From Erodium maritimum (taxonomy: Eukaryota > Streptophyta > Magnoliopsida > Geraniales > Geraniaceae): a stretch of 64,000 nucleotides of DNA. The notes under the pieces were generated by a model. It did no database searches. It was not told where the DNA came from and saw nothing but the letters and a program-made list of their open reading frames with translations. The number at the start of each line of letters is the position of its first letter. The stretch's first letter is position 1. This document shows positions 1 through 12,163 of this stretch, in pieces. Position numbers and translations under genes: made by a program. The stretch is from NCBI GenBank assembly GCA_963921825.1, contig OY997593.1, positions 58,512,039 through 58,576,038 of the forward strand, given 5' to 3'.

Positions 1-2100
1 GGTTCCAATGGTACTCCCGGTAGGAGTTCCATCAAGACCAGGAGCATAAATGCGTCCGGAGAAAACATCAAACCATATGGTCGGTTGGGGGTCTTGGGGA
101 GTAGCGCCTGCAACATAGGTCTCAATCGGGTAGTGGACATGGGGACCAAAGAGGTCATGGGTGATGGTAGTGGTTCTCGGGCAGCGATTGTCATTAGTAC
201 AACAGCGGGGGCCGTCCCTGATCTGTGATCACCAGATGGGGTCGATACCGAGAGGGATAATGGTCGAAAAGGTATTGGAACCGGTCGTTTGGATTTCTTT
301 TGGTATTAGAGGGGTTTGATTTTTTCCGAGCTCTACACCAGTGGCGTGTAGCTAGGTTCGCTGATCGCAATCAATACTTGGGGAACATGAGAGTTGGACT
401 TGAGAGGACGTACATGGTCGGCGTTCATTACTGGGTAGCAGGTGTTTGTGATGGTTTGGAATCCATGAAATGGATGTGAAGTAGCGAGGTCGGTGGTGGG
501 CAATAGTGGTAATGTCGCAAGGAGTAGGCAGCGACACGTGGAGAGCATGGCAAAAACCCTAGAGGCCGATTTTCTTAAGCATTTCAGTTTTTTTATCCTA
601 TTTAATTTTTTAGAGATGGTAGAAAGGGATATATTTGTATAATTATTTTGATTTAGGGCCCTCTTTAGATCCTTGTCGTATCACCTTGAGTAATTTTTAG
701 AGGCGAGGCCTCAACCTTGTGAGGCGTCTCTTTAACGAATACTTGAACTTTCTAAGAGGAGGGCTCGACTGACCCGTTGGATGTTTCTCATATCAATTAC
801 CTTTTCTTAATACTAACAGGAAGAATATTTTTCAAGGGTGTGAAATTTTATTTGAGATGCATATATTTTAAACCACTCAAAAAATATATATAGAATGTGC
901 TTTGTAAAATGAAGTCATTAACTATTTTTTTATATAATTACATCACGAGCTTTGAGAGAATGAGAGCACAACTAGGATTCCCCAAGGAAGGAGCCTCACT
1001 GTCGTCGCGACCAAGGTCATCTGGCATTGGGAATTCAGGATGTGTGCTCGCAAGCCAGAGTGAACGACATCGGAGGGAAGGTAGTTGTGTGCCCCTTTTC
1101 GTTATCCTGTTGTTGATTTTTCAATCGTGAGTCTTCGAATCGGCTCGGGTAGACCGATCATTGTTTCAAATTAGATCGGATTCATCTGCTAATTCGTCGT
1201 AACCCTTCCCCATCGAGTATTGGACTCTGAGTGGGTTGGTTGGTTCAAATCCTTCGGTCATAGCATAACCACCGCCGTCGACAACCTCTGCCCCTATTCG
1301 TTCTGAACCTCAAGAACTGTCATCCGGGGCGAGACTCATCGATTAGGAAACCCGCGATGGCAGGTGACCCGACCCGATCATCCCTGATCCATGAGGTTAG
1401 TGGGCCTGGGTTTATTTATGGTGGTTATGGGCCTGGATTGTTTCATGGGTCTGTCTCGACCCAAAAAGACTGTATGAGACAAACCCTAGAGCGACAAGAA
1501 GATCCAATCAGGAGGAGGGACCCAGAATGGGAGGGATCTATACGTTCAGGTTACGACTCACATGCAGCGGCGGGGGCTACACGCACCTTCACCTCAGAAA
1601 AAGAGGAAGAAATGGTCTAATAGGGGGTCGGCCAGTATCACCACCCCACGGGACGTAAGGTGGAAGAGGTTCCACCAAGAACTGGAAAGGTACTTTCCTA
1701 CCTATCAATCCCGCGTTTTGGAGCCCTACCATTATCAGTATAGGGAGGACGACCCACATTGACAACCTAGGGGAGTATTCAGTCCACCATAGTTTTTCTC
1801 CGATAATGGGTCTGCTCTACCCTAGCTTCCAGTTTGTATTAGTTGTATCGGTGTCATCAGACGCTACCACAATATCCCCTTACAGGCACTTTAGTGAGGC
1901 GGTCGGTGCCTGAGCTCTTTATTTTTCTGTTCGAGATCCTCCATTATTGTGATCTCTTTTTCAATTATGTCATTTATGTGTTTTATTACTCTTTTGGTGG
2001 TAACAACTTATTATTTAATAATATCCACACACTTCTTAAAAAATATTTGAAACAAAACAATTTAATTTTTTAAAATTTGTCCAAATCTAGAGCCCAAGAT
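1..2100. other. intergenic region, no gene recognised
   Basis: Six-frame reading gives only short, low-complexity frames with no family I recognise. GC-richer patches (about 1-560 and 960-1770) lie between AT-rich ones, as expected for decayed retrotransposon. Around 1765-1870 a stretch beginning gggagtattcagtcca resembles 9307-9420, so both are probably pieces of one dispersed repeat. No intact coding region, tRNA or rRNA is visible. Confidence 0.5.
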
Positions 2101-2132
2101 CTTCCTAGAATCCAACAAGATGAGATTATGAG

Positions 2133-2297
2133 TGGGCCGAACCGCATCACAAAAGACCAATTACATGATAAACTGAAGCCTAAAGTCTAAGGCCCATGTT
2201 TGATCACGCCCAGCCATACTAGATATAAAAGCCTAGCATGTCGATATCTCACCTCCCTCGACCTGGTGTGAAGGTGCCGCCGCAGCAAAACCCTAGA
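2133..2297 (+). promoter_or_regulatory. core promoter and 5' leader of the eL30 gene
   Basis: Seen directly: two TGGGCC/GGCCCA site II-type elements (tgggcc at 2133, ggcccat at 2191), a TATA-like atataaaag at 2223-2231, and a telo-box aaaccctaga at 2288-2297, about 30 bases before the ATG. Site II plus telo-box is the known signature of plant ribosomal protein and other growth-linked genes. That matches the downstream gene and suggests TCP-type and related factors co-regulate it. Transcription probably starts between the TATA box and the telo-box. Confidence 0.75.
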
Positions 2298-2326
2298 TTA
2301 GCATCCGTGCTCATTCCTCTGCAAAA

Positions 2327-3681
<1,355 letters not shown>

Positions 3682-4600
3682 GTAACCTGCCAAACAAGTT
3701 ATTGAATGTTTTTCGATGAGCCAATTACAAAGCTGTATTTTGATATATCCTCCAATCACTAGTTTTGTCTCTTTGGTCTTTCTAGTTTTGACATTTCATT
3801 TCCACCTATTCCCATTATCCAGATATTTTAGTGTAACAAGTTTTTTCTTCAATGTTCTTGATTTTGAGATTGTGCTTACTTTTTTTAATATCTTTGTTTC
3901 AGTATTGACATCAATCTATTGTTTACTGAATTCCATATAATATTATTAGTAATTCTGATACATGTTTATTAAATTATGCATGCTGCATAATTGTACACCT
4001 TCCTCGAATCAGCTTACCTTATTCAAAATCAATGGAGAAAAGCCTTTTGGTCTTCTCAAAATGATAAAGTCTCACTGCCGAACGGACCCGTATGAAATAT
4101 TCTATAAATGAGTCTTACTTAATTATAGTCATAAATAAATGAATGTCAGTTATCTTTTCTTTTGAGGTAAAATATAGCTGATATATTAGTCAACTTAAGT
4201 CATTTAAAAAAAAGTCGACATTCAAGACTATAAGAAACACATCTAGAATGGGAGTGATTTTCCCGTCAATAATATCTCAACTACTTATTGTTATCCTGCA
4301 TATAGGTTAAGACATTAGCCTTAGCATCTCTAGGAATAAAAACTAACCTGAAACCCGTCCGAGTTTCATAAATCCATGTCAACCCGTCAGTTAGAATCTC
4401 AATCATCTCCAATTCTGCTTGCGCCGGTAGCACGGAACATTTGGCAGTTATCTTTGTTATTAGTCAAAAAAAACATTTATTTAATGCCGAACGATTAGAA
4501 AATGAACTCCCGGAAGGAGAGACCTTAAACCCTACTTAAAGAATGGCGGTTTAATTTGGGGACAGAATACTAAATTAAATAGACAACCTATCACGTTTTT
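3682..4600. other. eL30 3' UTR and intergenic spacer
   Basis: The first few hundred bases are T-rich, as expected for a plant 3' UTR and poly(A) region. The remainder is AT-rich and has no supported gene. The only longer frame (3716-3940) is a low-complexity F/L/S-rich run that I do not treat as a protein. Confidence 0.55.
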
Positions 4601-4720
4601 TATCAATAAATAAAGGAGGAAGAAGAAGAAGAAAAACACGCAATAAAGGGAGAGTATATAGCTATAGAAAGAGATACACATGCATCTGTCTCTTCTCTCT
4701 CAAGATTGCTATCTCATCGG

Positions 4721-5156
4721 GTACGTTCTTCCTCATTCTTCTCTTCCCTATCCAATCTTCTGCGATCTCATTTCTACTTTCATAAATTTCTAGGGTTCCG
4801 GATTTTTCGATTGAAATCATAAAACCCCGTCGATCTTATTCTTTGATTATTTGTTTGTGTCGTACGTAATCACATTGTCGAATTTGAGATTTAAATGGTA
4901 GCTAGTGTGGGATTGATTGTTTTCTGTGGAAGCGGAAACTATCAATCAAGTTTTGCTTTCGATACTATTATATTAATCTCTATAATTAAATCAAATCATT
5001 TTTCCGGGAAGAAAGCAATCAGACCTGCTGGCAGCCAGATCATCTCCACGCGTATATTTATGATTTATTCGGTGCAACTAATAATTTATATGCCCCGAAT
5101 ACGTGTCATTCGCTGCGACAGTGCCATTGCTCATCGCTAGTATATTTTTTGTGCAG
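4721..5156 (+). other. probable 5' UTR intron of the FAF-like gene
   Basis: A CT-rich leader (about 4640-4720) runs into a good donor, GTACGT at 4721. The interval is T-rich and ends in a pyrimidine tract plus GTGCAG at 5151-5156. The coding start follows 60 bases later. Leader introns are common in plant regulatory genes. This is inferred from splice-site strength only; RNA evidence is needed. Confidence 0.45.
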
Positions 5157-5217
5157 ATAGTATTTTTGATAAATAGAAAGCCGAGTGGTGACGTCAGGGA
5201 GTGTGAGCTGTATAAAA

Positions 5218-5784
5218 ATGCAAGGACACCTAGAAGGAGATGTTGAATCGCCGTCGCCGTCTGAGATGGGCGTCGGGGGTGGAAGTTATTGTTATATGAG
5301 CGAGAGGGTGCAGCAGAGGCGGGAAGAGCGGCGGGAGATGCGGAGGAAGGAGTATCCCCCGCCGATTCCGCTGCTGGCGAGGACGGAGAAGCTGGCGCCG
5401 CACATGCCGTGGGTGCTGAAGCGGTACTACACCGGCGACGGGAGGCTGATCCTGAGGGAGGAGAAGGTGAGGCACCACGAGTACTTGACGGCGCACAGAG
5501 CCCAGGGTCGCCTCACATTGCATCTTGTGCCCTGCATGGACCACCCCACGATTGATGATGATGACGACGACAACAACCATGAAGAAGAAGAAGAAGAAGA
5601 AGAAGAAGAAGAAGAAGAAGAAGAAGAAGAAGAGACTATTGATATTGGAGATCATGATGATGGGAGGATTGAGGAAGAGGGGAGTGATAATGATGATAGT
5701 GATGTGAATGTGGGGATTGGGAAATGGTCTAAAGGTATATTTGGACTGCCAATATTATCTCCAATAACCCCACTCCATACTTAA
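5218..5784 (+). CDS. FANTASTIC FOUR (FAF) domain protein
   Basis: One exon encodes 188 residues from the ATG at 5218. The frame extends slightly upstream only through a non-ATG codon, so 5218 is the preferred start. The FAF domain is visible at about residues 44-104: RRKEYPPPIPLLAR, then WVLKRYYTGDGRLILREEKV, then AHRAQGRLTLHLV. It is preceded by a basic, arginine- and glutamate-rich helix (residues 27-44). The C-terminal part is very acidic, with an Asp run at 113-118 and an uninterrupted Glu run of nearly 20 residues encoded by a GAA/GAG microsatellite. FAF proteins are plant-specific. In Arabidopsis they modulate shoot meristem size and repress WUSCHEL. Acidic low-complexity tails are common in the family. 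Whether this is a true FAF or a FAF-like paralogue cannot be decided from one sequence. Confidence 0.82.
   Translation: MQGHLEGDVESPSPSEMGVGGGSYCYMSERVQQRREERREMRRKEYPPPIPLLARTEKLAPHMPWVLKRYYTGDGRLILREEKVRHHEYLTAHRAQGRLTLHLVPCMDHPTIDDDDDDNNHEEEEEEEEEEEEEEEEEETIDIGDHDDGRIEEEGSDNDDSDVNVGIGKWSKGIFGLPILSPITPLHT
5581..5634 (+). repeat. (GAA)n microsatellite in coding sequence
   Basis: About 18 consecutive GAA/GAG triplets encode the Glu run of the FAF-like protein. In-frame triplet length changes would alter only the run length, so this is a likely polymorphic site. Confidence 0.9.
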
Positions 5785-6424
5785 TTGCTTCCAATTCCAT
5801 ATTCATTTTCATATACATTCTTTTGTGCCATAATAAATACACTCTCTATTAGATTGAAGCAATATACAGAACGGGATTGGGGTTGTCTTTCAAAATAGGT
5901 TTATTTTTTATCTAGATTCGTCACTGCTTTGGCCTTTTGGGAACTTATAGGAAGATGAATCCAGTATTCTCATATGTTTGTGTGCATATATAATAAGTAG
6001 CAACTAGCCTAGGATAGAAACCCTAGGAGCACCTGAGAGTCTCGCCTCTTGCGTCGGTGTTTGTGAGAAGTAAAAAGAGGACCAGAATCTGAGATCTACC
6101 AGAGTGTCCAAGACACCTACTTTTGCAGCAACCACGGCTCCTCCCCTTCCACTACGCATGGTGGCTTGTCCTCAGTCATGTAAGGATGAGATGAAAAAAC
6201 ATAATAAATTAATACGCGCCGGGCGTGGAGTAACTTTTGGCGATTCGCGGGAGTCCTTTAGGGTTTGGCTGGGCGCCGGAATTTTCAACCTCGCCTGAGC
6301 CTTCCGGCCACAGCGAAGCCAGCCATACGGGACAGTACTTTGGTTTTGTGTCAGTTCGAACAAAAGATGAAGCGACTTTGCTTGTGAAAGCCTGCAGTGG
6401 AAGGCACACAGATTATTCATAACC

Positions 6425-7384
6425 TTGGCCTGGCCAGAGAAGCTAAGCAAACGTTTGGGGAAATCAGTGACGACTCAGGTTTGGAGGCCAAAACAAACGG
6501 GTAGTTCAGCTCCATTGTTACAAAAAGTTAAATCTGATTTTTGCCCGGAAGCTCAAGGTACTGTCTCTAGCTATCTGTCTCCTTGGTCTGAGGCAAGCGT
6601 TCTTGGAGTGGCAAGGGATGACCTCTCGATTGCAGACCTTCGGAATCGGATCAACCTGGAAGAGCCCCTGGATTTGCAGATCAAGTACATTGGTAACGGG
6701 ATCTTTCTTTTCCTATCTTCCGATCAAGATACCCTGTCTCGGGTTTTAAACTCCAATTGGAAGTGGTGTTCTTCCTCATTCATTATGTTCGATTGGGAAA
6801 AAGATTGGCTCGATCGCGAAGGATGCTTCTCTTGGGTGAAGGTCGCAGGCATTCCCTGTTCGGGGTGGTGTATGTCAACCTTTAGAGCGCTGGGGAATTC
6901 GATGAGAACCTTTGTTCGGGCTCTGCGTGACGAAACCTCACCTTTGCTGGACTGCAACTACTTCCTGCTGAAGTTGAATTCTCAGTCCCAAGTTATATAT
7001 CGTAATTTAATGTTGGAAGGGAAGTGTTATACTGTTGAAGTTCAGCGAGTCCATGAGCTTCCAGCTTTTGAGACAGGTTTGGAGGTGTTAAATAAGGATT
7101 CTGCTACAAACCTTGGTTTAAATGACTTGAACCGATTTTCTCCCCCGGCGAGTGCTTTGAAACTGAAGGATAACAGGCGTGAATCAACGCCAGCGAGCAA
7201 AGTATCGGATTCTCAGAGTCAAAACAGCTCGAGCCCATCTTTTCCCTTGTGTGGGCCACAAGGTTCTCGAGCCGGCCAATCTCTATACCGTGATCTGTTT
7301 GAATCAGGTAAACCTAATTTGGTTTATAGATCTTATACGGCCAGAAGTTGCTCTTTAAGAAAGGAGAATGCTGATAGAGATTAA
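6425..7384 (+). pseudogene. LINE ORF1 protein fragment (DUF4283-like)
   Basis: An open frame of about 319 codons has no convincing ATG at its left end, since the frame opens on TTG. It contains IKYIGNGIFLFLSSDQDTLSRVL followed by WEKDW and WVKVAGIPCSGWCMSTFRALG; the order of these motifs matches the DUF4283 region of plant LINE ORF1 proteins, which bind RNA. The tail is polar (KLKDNRRES, SQSQNSSSPSF). A preceding frame ending at 6422 has QYFGFVSVRTKDEA, resembling the RNP1 strand of an RRM, so the original protein was probably RRM plus DUF4283 and is now frameshifted. Confidence 0.75.
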
Positions 7385-7584
7385 AAAAAATGGAAACTGA
7401 TCAAGGCTAGTCGAAAGGCCCTAACTGGAAATCCGGAAGTGGCAGAACAAATAGAAGCGTTGGACTTTGAGTTAGGAGACTCAGTCGATCCCGAGTTCCA
7501 GGCGGATTCTGAAGACTTTTGTACGGATGATGAGCTAGAGGAGGGAATCTCTCTCTCCTCTTCTCTACCTCACTAATCTTTTAA

Positions 7585-7870
7585 ATGGTGAAATTCATCT
7601 CCTGGAATGTTAGGGGGATGAATGTCGTCCAAAAGAGACGGAGTATTCGGGTGGCTTTAGCTAATCAAAACCCAGATATGGTGTTGTTGCAGGAGACAAA
7701 GAGAGAAGACATGCTTTTATATATCTTACGAAGTTGTGGCTTTGGTGGAGAATGGGAATCGGCCTTTGTGCCTTCGGTTGGAGCCTCGGGGGGAGTTCTT
7801 TTGGTGTGGAAAAGTACAGTTTTTTCAGTCACTACGTCTTTTCCAGTTGACAGTATTCTAGTTTGGAAAG
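7585..7870 (+). pseudogene. LINE endonuclease N-terminal fragment
   Basis: The frame starts MVKFISWNVRGMN and continues PDMVLLQETKRED and GASGGVLLVWKS. These are the first motifs of the APE-like endonuclease of plant LINEs, including the Asn of SWNVRG and the catalytic Glu in QETK. Later motifs (the SDH histidine) are absent because sequence encoding the rest of the endonuclease and the reverse transcriptase core is deleted. After about 7860 the frame is nonsense. Confidence 0.85.
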
Positions 7871-8440
7871 GGGATTCATTGGAAGGTGGGCAACGGTGTT
7901 CGAGTCCGGTTTTGGGACGATGTGTGGTTAGGCGATTTGGCCTTCCGGTTTAGATTCCCAGCTTTATTTATTATAGCTTTGGATCAAGAGGCGGTTGTCC
8001 GTGACTATTGGAGAAATGGACAGTGGGTGGTGGGGTTCAGACGTGACCTGTTCGTGAGGGAACTACGAGAAGATTTGGCACTGAAAGGTGTACTTAGCTC
8101 AGTCACTTTAAATGACTTGCCGGATAAAGTTGTCTGGGGTAAGGGTCCTCGTTTCTCCGTTGGGAGAGTCTATAGTCTAATTGCTCCTTCTTTTGAGGTG
8201 GTGGGTTGGGCCTCGTTCTTATGGATAAAGGGCCTTCCACCTAAGTTTGGTATTTTTATGTGGCTGGCGATTCATGAGGCAGTACCGACTCGTTGTTTCT
8301 TGAAGGCGAGAGGATGTAGGATTTCTTTGAATGATATGTTGTGTTCTTTTTGCTTAAAGCACTTCGAAGACCTTGACCACCTGCTTTTACATTGCGAGTT
8401 CTCTTGGAAAATATGGGTCTTATTTTCTCATGGTGGTCGA
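7871..8440 (+). pseudogene. LINE reverse transcriptase C-terminal zinc-binding region (zf-RVT)
   Basis: Reads HWKVGNGVRVRFWDDVWLGD, then WGKGPRFSVGRVYSLI, LWIKGLPPKFGIFMWLA, and a zinc cluster CSFCLKHFEDLDHLLLHCEFSWKIW. This is the region downstream of the reverse transcriptase domain in plant LINEs. It lies in a different frame from the endonuclease fragment just upstream, marking the deletion junction. Sequence continues past 8440 in another frame with a typical LINE C-terminus. Confidence 0.88.
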
Positions 8441-8898
8441 TGAATTTTGTGATGCCTAGTTCTTTTCGACTGGCATGTGAGGGTTGGGCGTTAATTGCAG
8501 ATTTTTTGAGAAGCTCGGTGTGGTTGAAAGTGTGCTACATCTCGTGCTGGCACATTTGGTTACAGCGGAACAGTGTGGTGTTCAGGAGTTCTGTTCTTTC
8601 AGTTTCCGAGGTGCTTGAGAAGATCAAGCCTCATGTTTTTAGCATTGTCTCCTTAGCAGGCGATCTGGAGCAAAACACATCTTTCGAACAGTGGAATTCG
8701 GCCCCATGGTCGTGTCTTATATTCAGACGACGCAGGTAGCTTGGAGATGGTTAGTTTTTTGGTGTTTTTTGTCAGTTCAACTGGTATTCTTTTGGTTAGG
8801 TTGTTTGGTGTAACCGGTTGAGGTATTTTTCTTCAGGAATCCACATTGGGTTCCTGTAATAATAATAATATCGCCTATCAAAAAAAAGGATGAGATGA

Positions 8899-10430
8899 GG
8901 GAAAGGGTCGGCCACAACATCTGTTTAGGGTCCTCTCTTCTTGTGACAGCAACGATGTTCACAGTTCGCGTATCCAGTGTGATCCGTGGGGGTGCATTTC
9001 TAGTCTCCAATGATAATGGATACAAAGATAGGGTGGTCGGGGCTACGACCCCAGTGCTTTGGATCCGGTGATAGGGATACCAATGGGGGAGTCAGGGATA
9101 CTTGCGAGGGGTAGTACACACTCTCAACTCATCCAATGAGTAGTCGTTGGGAGATAGGGGGTTAGTGGGTACCGCCTTCTCACCGACCATAGGGTGGCGA
9201 TGGGTCCACCAAATAGCAACACAATACTCCCCTATATTATCGAGAGCCAACACTTTCACATTTTTGGGGCCCTTTCTAATTATCCGAGGAGGGCGATGAC
9301 CATTGGTTCTACAGGGGAGTATTCAGTCCAATTGTGCAACACCACTTCGTAGGTTTTTGGCAGATCTACCCGTTTTGTTCGTCTCTAAAAGTCGTATCGG
9401 TGGATCCGATCGCTGCCGCAGCTACATCCTGGAGATAACTTGTTGATTCTGATGGCCGGTTTCATATTTTTTTAATCCCACGATATTCGGACTTTATGTT
9501 TGGTTCGATTTCAAAATTTTCTTTGGTTTTGGTGTTCTACTCCGTAGTCATTTATCAGTTAGTGACTCCAAACGCTTATCTATAAAATTGGCTTTAAATT
9601 AAAAAATGACTACAATCACATCAACTATTACTATTGTGCATGTATAGTAAATAAATTTACTATAAGGAGGTTTGACTTGTGGCGTAAGATTTGAATTTCT
9701 TTTGTAATTAATACCATATGTATTCGGGATCCACAAGTGGCTGATGTACTGTACGAGATCTCTCTACAACCCCCTCTAAATGACAATGACACCTTAGGTT
9801 AGGCTACTCCGACGAATCAAGACTAAAGATCGACAATATCAGAACGCTCCACCAGAAAGCTATGGATTTTAGAAAAACTAGCATCACATACTCCTTAAAT
9901 TTTGTGTTCGTTGTTGGGTTTTTGTGTTTATACCATTTTTATAATGCAGTATAGATTCTTTTTATAGGTTTAAGAGTGTCATGATATCTACGGGAGTCTT
10001 GGATAATAATCTGGAACTTAGGGTCTTTGATGCTGAGCGATCTGGAACATAGGGTCTTTTTATATGTGTAAGAGCGTCAAGACAACCTTCACAGAGTGAA
10101 TTATCTAATTTCTTCTGAACTTTCTTATGTTGTAAGAAAAATAACTAGGATAAGGAGATGAAATTCTCTCAAGAAAATCATGACCCTAAGGTTAACCAAC
10201 AAACATACATCCAAACAAAGAAATGGTCAAACAAATCATATATTCAGATTTTTACAACCATGAAGCAATAATAAGAATAGAGAGAGGTCTACCACTCTAA
10301 TTTCCCAACTTTGAAGCAAACAAAATCCAATAAGATAAAACAAGGTACAAAACTTGGAATTAACGGCCAAGAAGTACAAGACAAACAAACCAATGCCTTA
10401 TGCCTAATTGATACATAGGAGAATTCCATC
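8899..10430. other. intergenic region with dispersed-repeat remains
   Basis: No gene is supported. The part up to about 9450 continues the DNA interrupted by the LINE and includes the repeat shared with 1765-1870. A short stretch around 9815-9860 (gacgaatcaagac then gacaatatcagaac) recurs in similar form at 55129-55172. The rest is AT-rich with no recognisable signal. Confidence 0.5.
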
Positions 10431-10439
10431 TCACTTCCT

Positions 10440-11275
10440 TGTAGCTATGGGATTTCAAAATTAATATCGTAAGCTTTTTTTCTTCTCTTGCTATTTTGGA
10501 GTTTCGTTTGTTTCAATTTAGTATACAGTGTCTATTTCTGTCAGTTTATAAGCATGTGCAATTCACGTGCCTACTTACCTTTTTGAAATGTCGAAAATGC
10601 CTCATCATTCTCTGTCCCTTCCTCTCTTGTGCTTTCTTCTTCCTCTCTCCTCTTCCATGAAAGTCACAGAACCTGTAAATCTGGTTTTGATTTTGATGAA
10701 CTCCACCTTTTGCTGTTTGTGAAGGTATGATTTTGAAGCTTAGGTTTTATGTGTAAACCCAGAAAGCTCCTGGAAGGTGACGTCGGTCGGACTTATAGAA
10801 ATCACATCTTTTTTGTAATCTTTCAATATCTTCCGTAAAGGTCTACATTTTGACCTGAAATAAAATCTTCTTCCATGTTGTCCCCTTTTGAGTTTGTTTG
10901 ACTTTTCCATATTCGACACTTCACTTGATTCCTCTAAAACCGATGACCTTTTTGCTTATAACTCAGCTTCAATCTTCACAGACCCACTTTATTTTTTCGA
11001 TTTTTTATCGCGAAATCGATTGTGTAAGAGCCCTAATTTCTTTAATCTATGACTTTCATGGAGGAGGAGGGGAAAGAAGAAAGCTTAAAAGAGGAAGGAA
11101 CGGAGAAAGGTGCAGCAGTTTTGACATTTCAGAAGGGTAAGTAGGCACGTGAATCGTATATTCTCGTGTTTTCCATCCTAAAACTGACGGAAACAAACAG
11201 TAGGTACTAAATTGAAACAAACGAAACTTAAGAAAAAATAAGACTTAGAATAGTAAATTCAAAACTCTATAATTA
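10440..11275. mobile_element. inverted-repeat element (unclassified, MITE-like)
   Basis: The left arm (about 10450-10620) contains gtttcgtttgtttcaattta and cacgtgcctacttac. The reverse complement of the right arm (about 11110-11255) contains the same words in the same order at similar spacing. The arms are about 150-180 bases long and clearly diverged. The interior is AT-rich and has one palindromic-looking exchange around tcatgaaagtc/gactttcatg. No transposase is present. I could not define a convincing target-site duplication, so the superfamily is open. Confidence 0.6.
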
Positions 11276-12163
11276 GAAGATAATAAAATAAAATTATCCC
11301 TTAGACATACTTCCACCCCTTTGAATCAATTTTAAGTTATAATTTATGTCTCTTGACTCAATTTAATACTCATTTTGTTTGCAAGACCCTCCTCGTTTGA
11401 TCAAACCTTTTTTTTTACTAATAATCCTGACCAGGTCCTTTACTTGTAGTTACGCCTACCAAAAATGTACCTTTCAAGACTGTTGCATCACTATCAGGCT
11501 GAGGTCATTTCCCTAGAATATTACGTAATTAAACTGAAATGGGACAACCTCGAACGGTAATAAAGCAATAGTACAGGGGTGTGTGTTGCATAATTTGAAA
11601 AAATATGGACAGTTATGTAAAAGTGCCATGAACTGTTAGATTCAGGTAAAAATCGCTCTGAAGAAATAAAAGTTCCATTTCCATTTCTCGTTTCGCTACT
11701 TTTCTTCCTTTCAACATTAAGCAATTCAAAGGATCACTCTTTAATTTGTTCCGTTTTTTTTCCTTTTCGCGTTCCCGTGAAGTCTTCTCCGATTTCCCAA
11801 ATCACAATCAATCATTCACATCACAGCTCCTTCTTGCTACATCTGCAATGGATTCGATCTGGCTATCGTCCTAAAATCCAACTCTTGTGTTAAATCTCAA
11901 GGTTTTTCAATCTGAATCCTTTCAAATCTCGCGTTTTCTTTTGGAATTTCATGTCCCGGAAGTTAGGATTCATCTGGGTTTTCGATTTTCTTTCCTGTGA
12001 TGTCGGGTTTTGCCCCCTCTGCTGAAGACTAATTCGAAGAGAACGAAACTGGGTTCGTGCAATTTTTGCATCATCCAATCTTGGAATTTCAGCTAATTTT
12101 GTGAGGGTTTTATGAGATTTTGAGGAGGGTTTGGGTGGGTGGTCAGAAGAGAGAGGTTCGTCA
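11276..12163. other. spacer and 5' leader of the MUB gene
   Basis: AT-rich to about 11700, with no gene. The last 350 or so bases have the mixed CT-rich composition of a plant 5' UTR and end in a GA-rich run just before the ATG at 12164. No clear TATA box was fixed. Confidence 0.45.

Larger units (their letters stand above)
6182..8898 (+). mobile_element. non-LTR retrotransposon (plant LINE), internally deleted, with target-site duplication
   Basis: The element spans about 6195-8885. The 13-base aaggatgagatga occurs at 6182-6194 and again at 8886-8898, right after an A tract. That is a classic LINE target-site duplication with a 3' poly(A). Coding remains in order are: an RRM-like scrap (about 6330-6420), an ORF1 DUF4283-like region, an endonuclease N-terminus, and the C-terminal zinc-binding region of the reverse transcriptase protein. 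The reverse transcriptase core is missing: endonuclease sequence jumps directly to the zinc-binding tail near 7870. This copy cannot move by itself. The host DNA it split (6000-6181 and 8899-9450) carries no gene I recognise. Confidence 0.9.

Noticed and set aside
4895-5140. Open frame upstream of the FAF-like gene
   Set aside because: It lies inside the probable leader intron and has no recognisable domain.
10440-11275. Membership in the 9-bp TSD family
   Set aside because: Inverted arms are real, but the terminal words differ and no 9-base duplication could be aligned at either assumed border.
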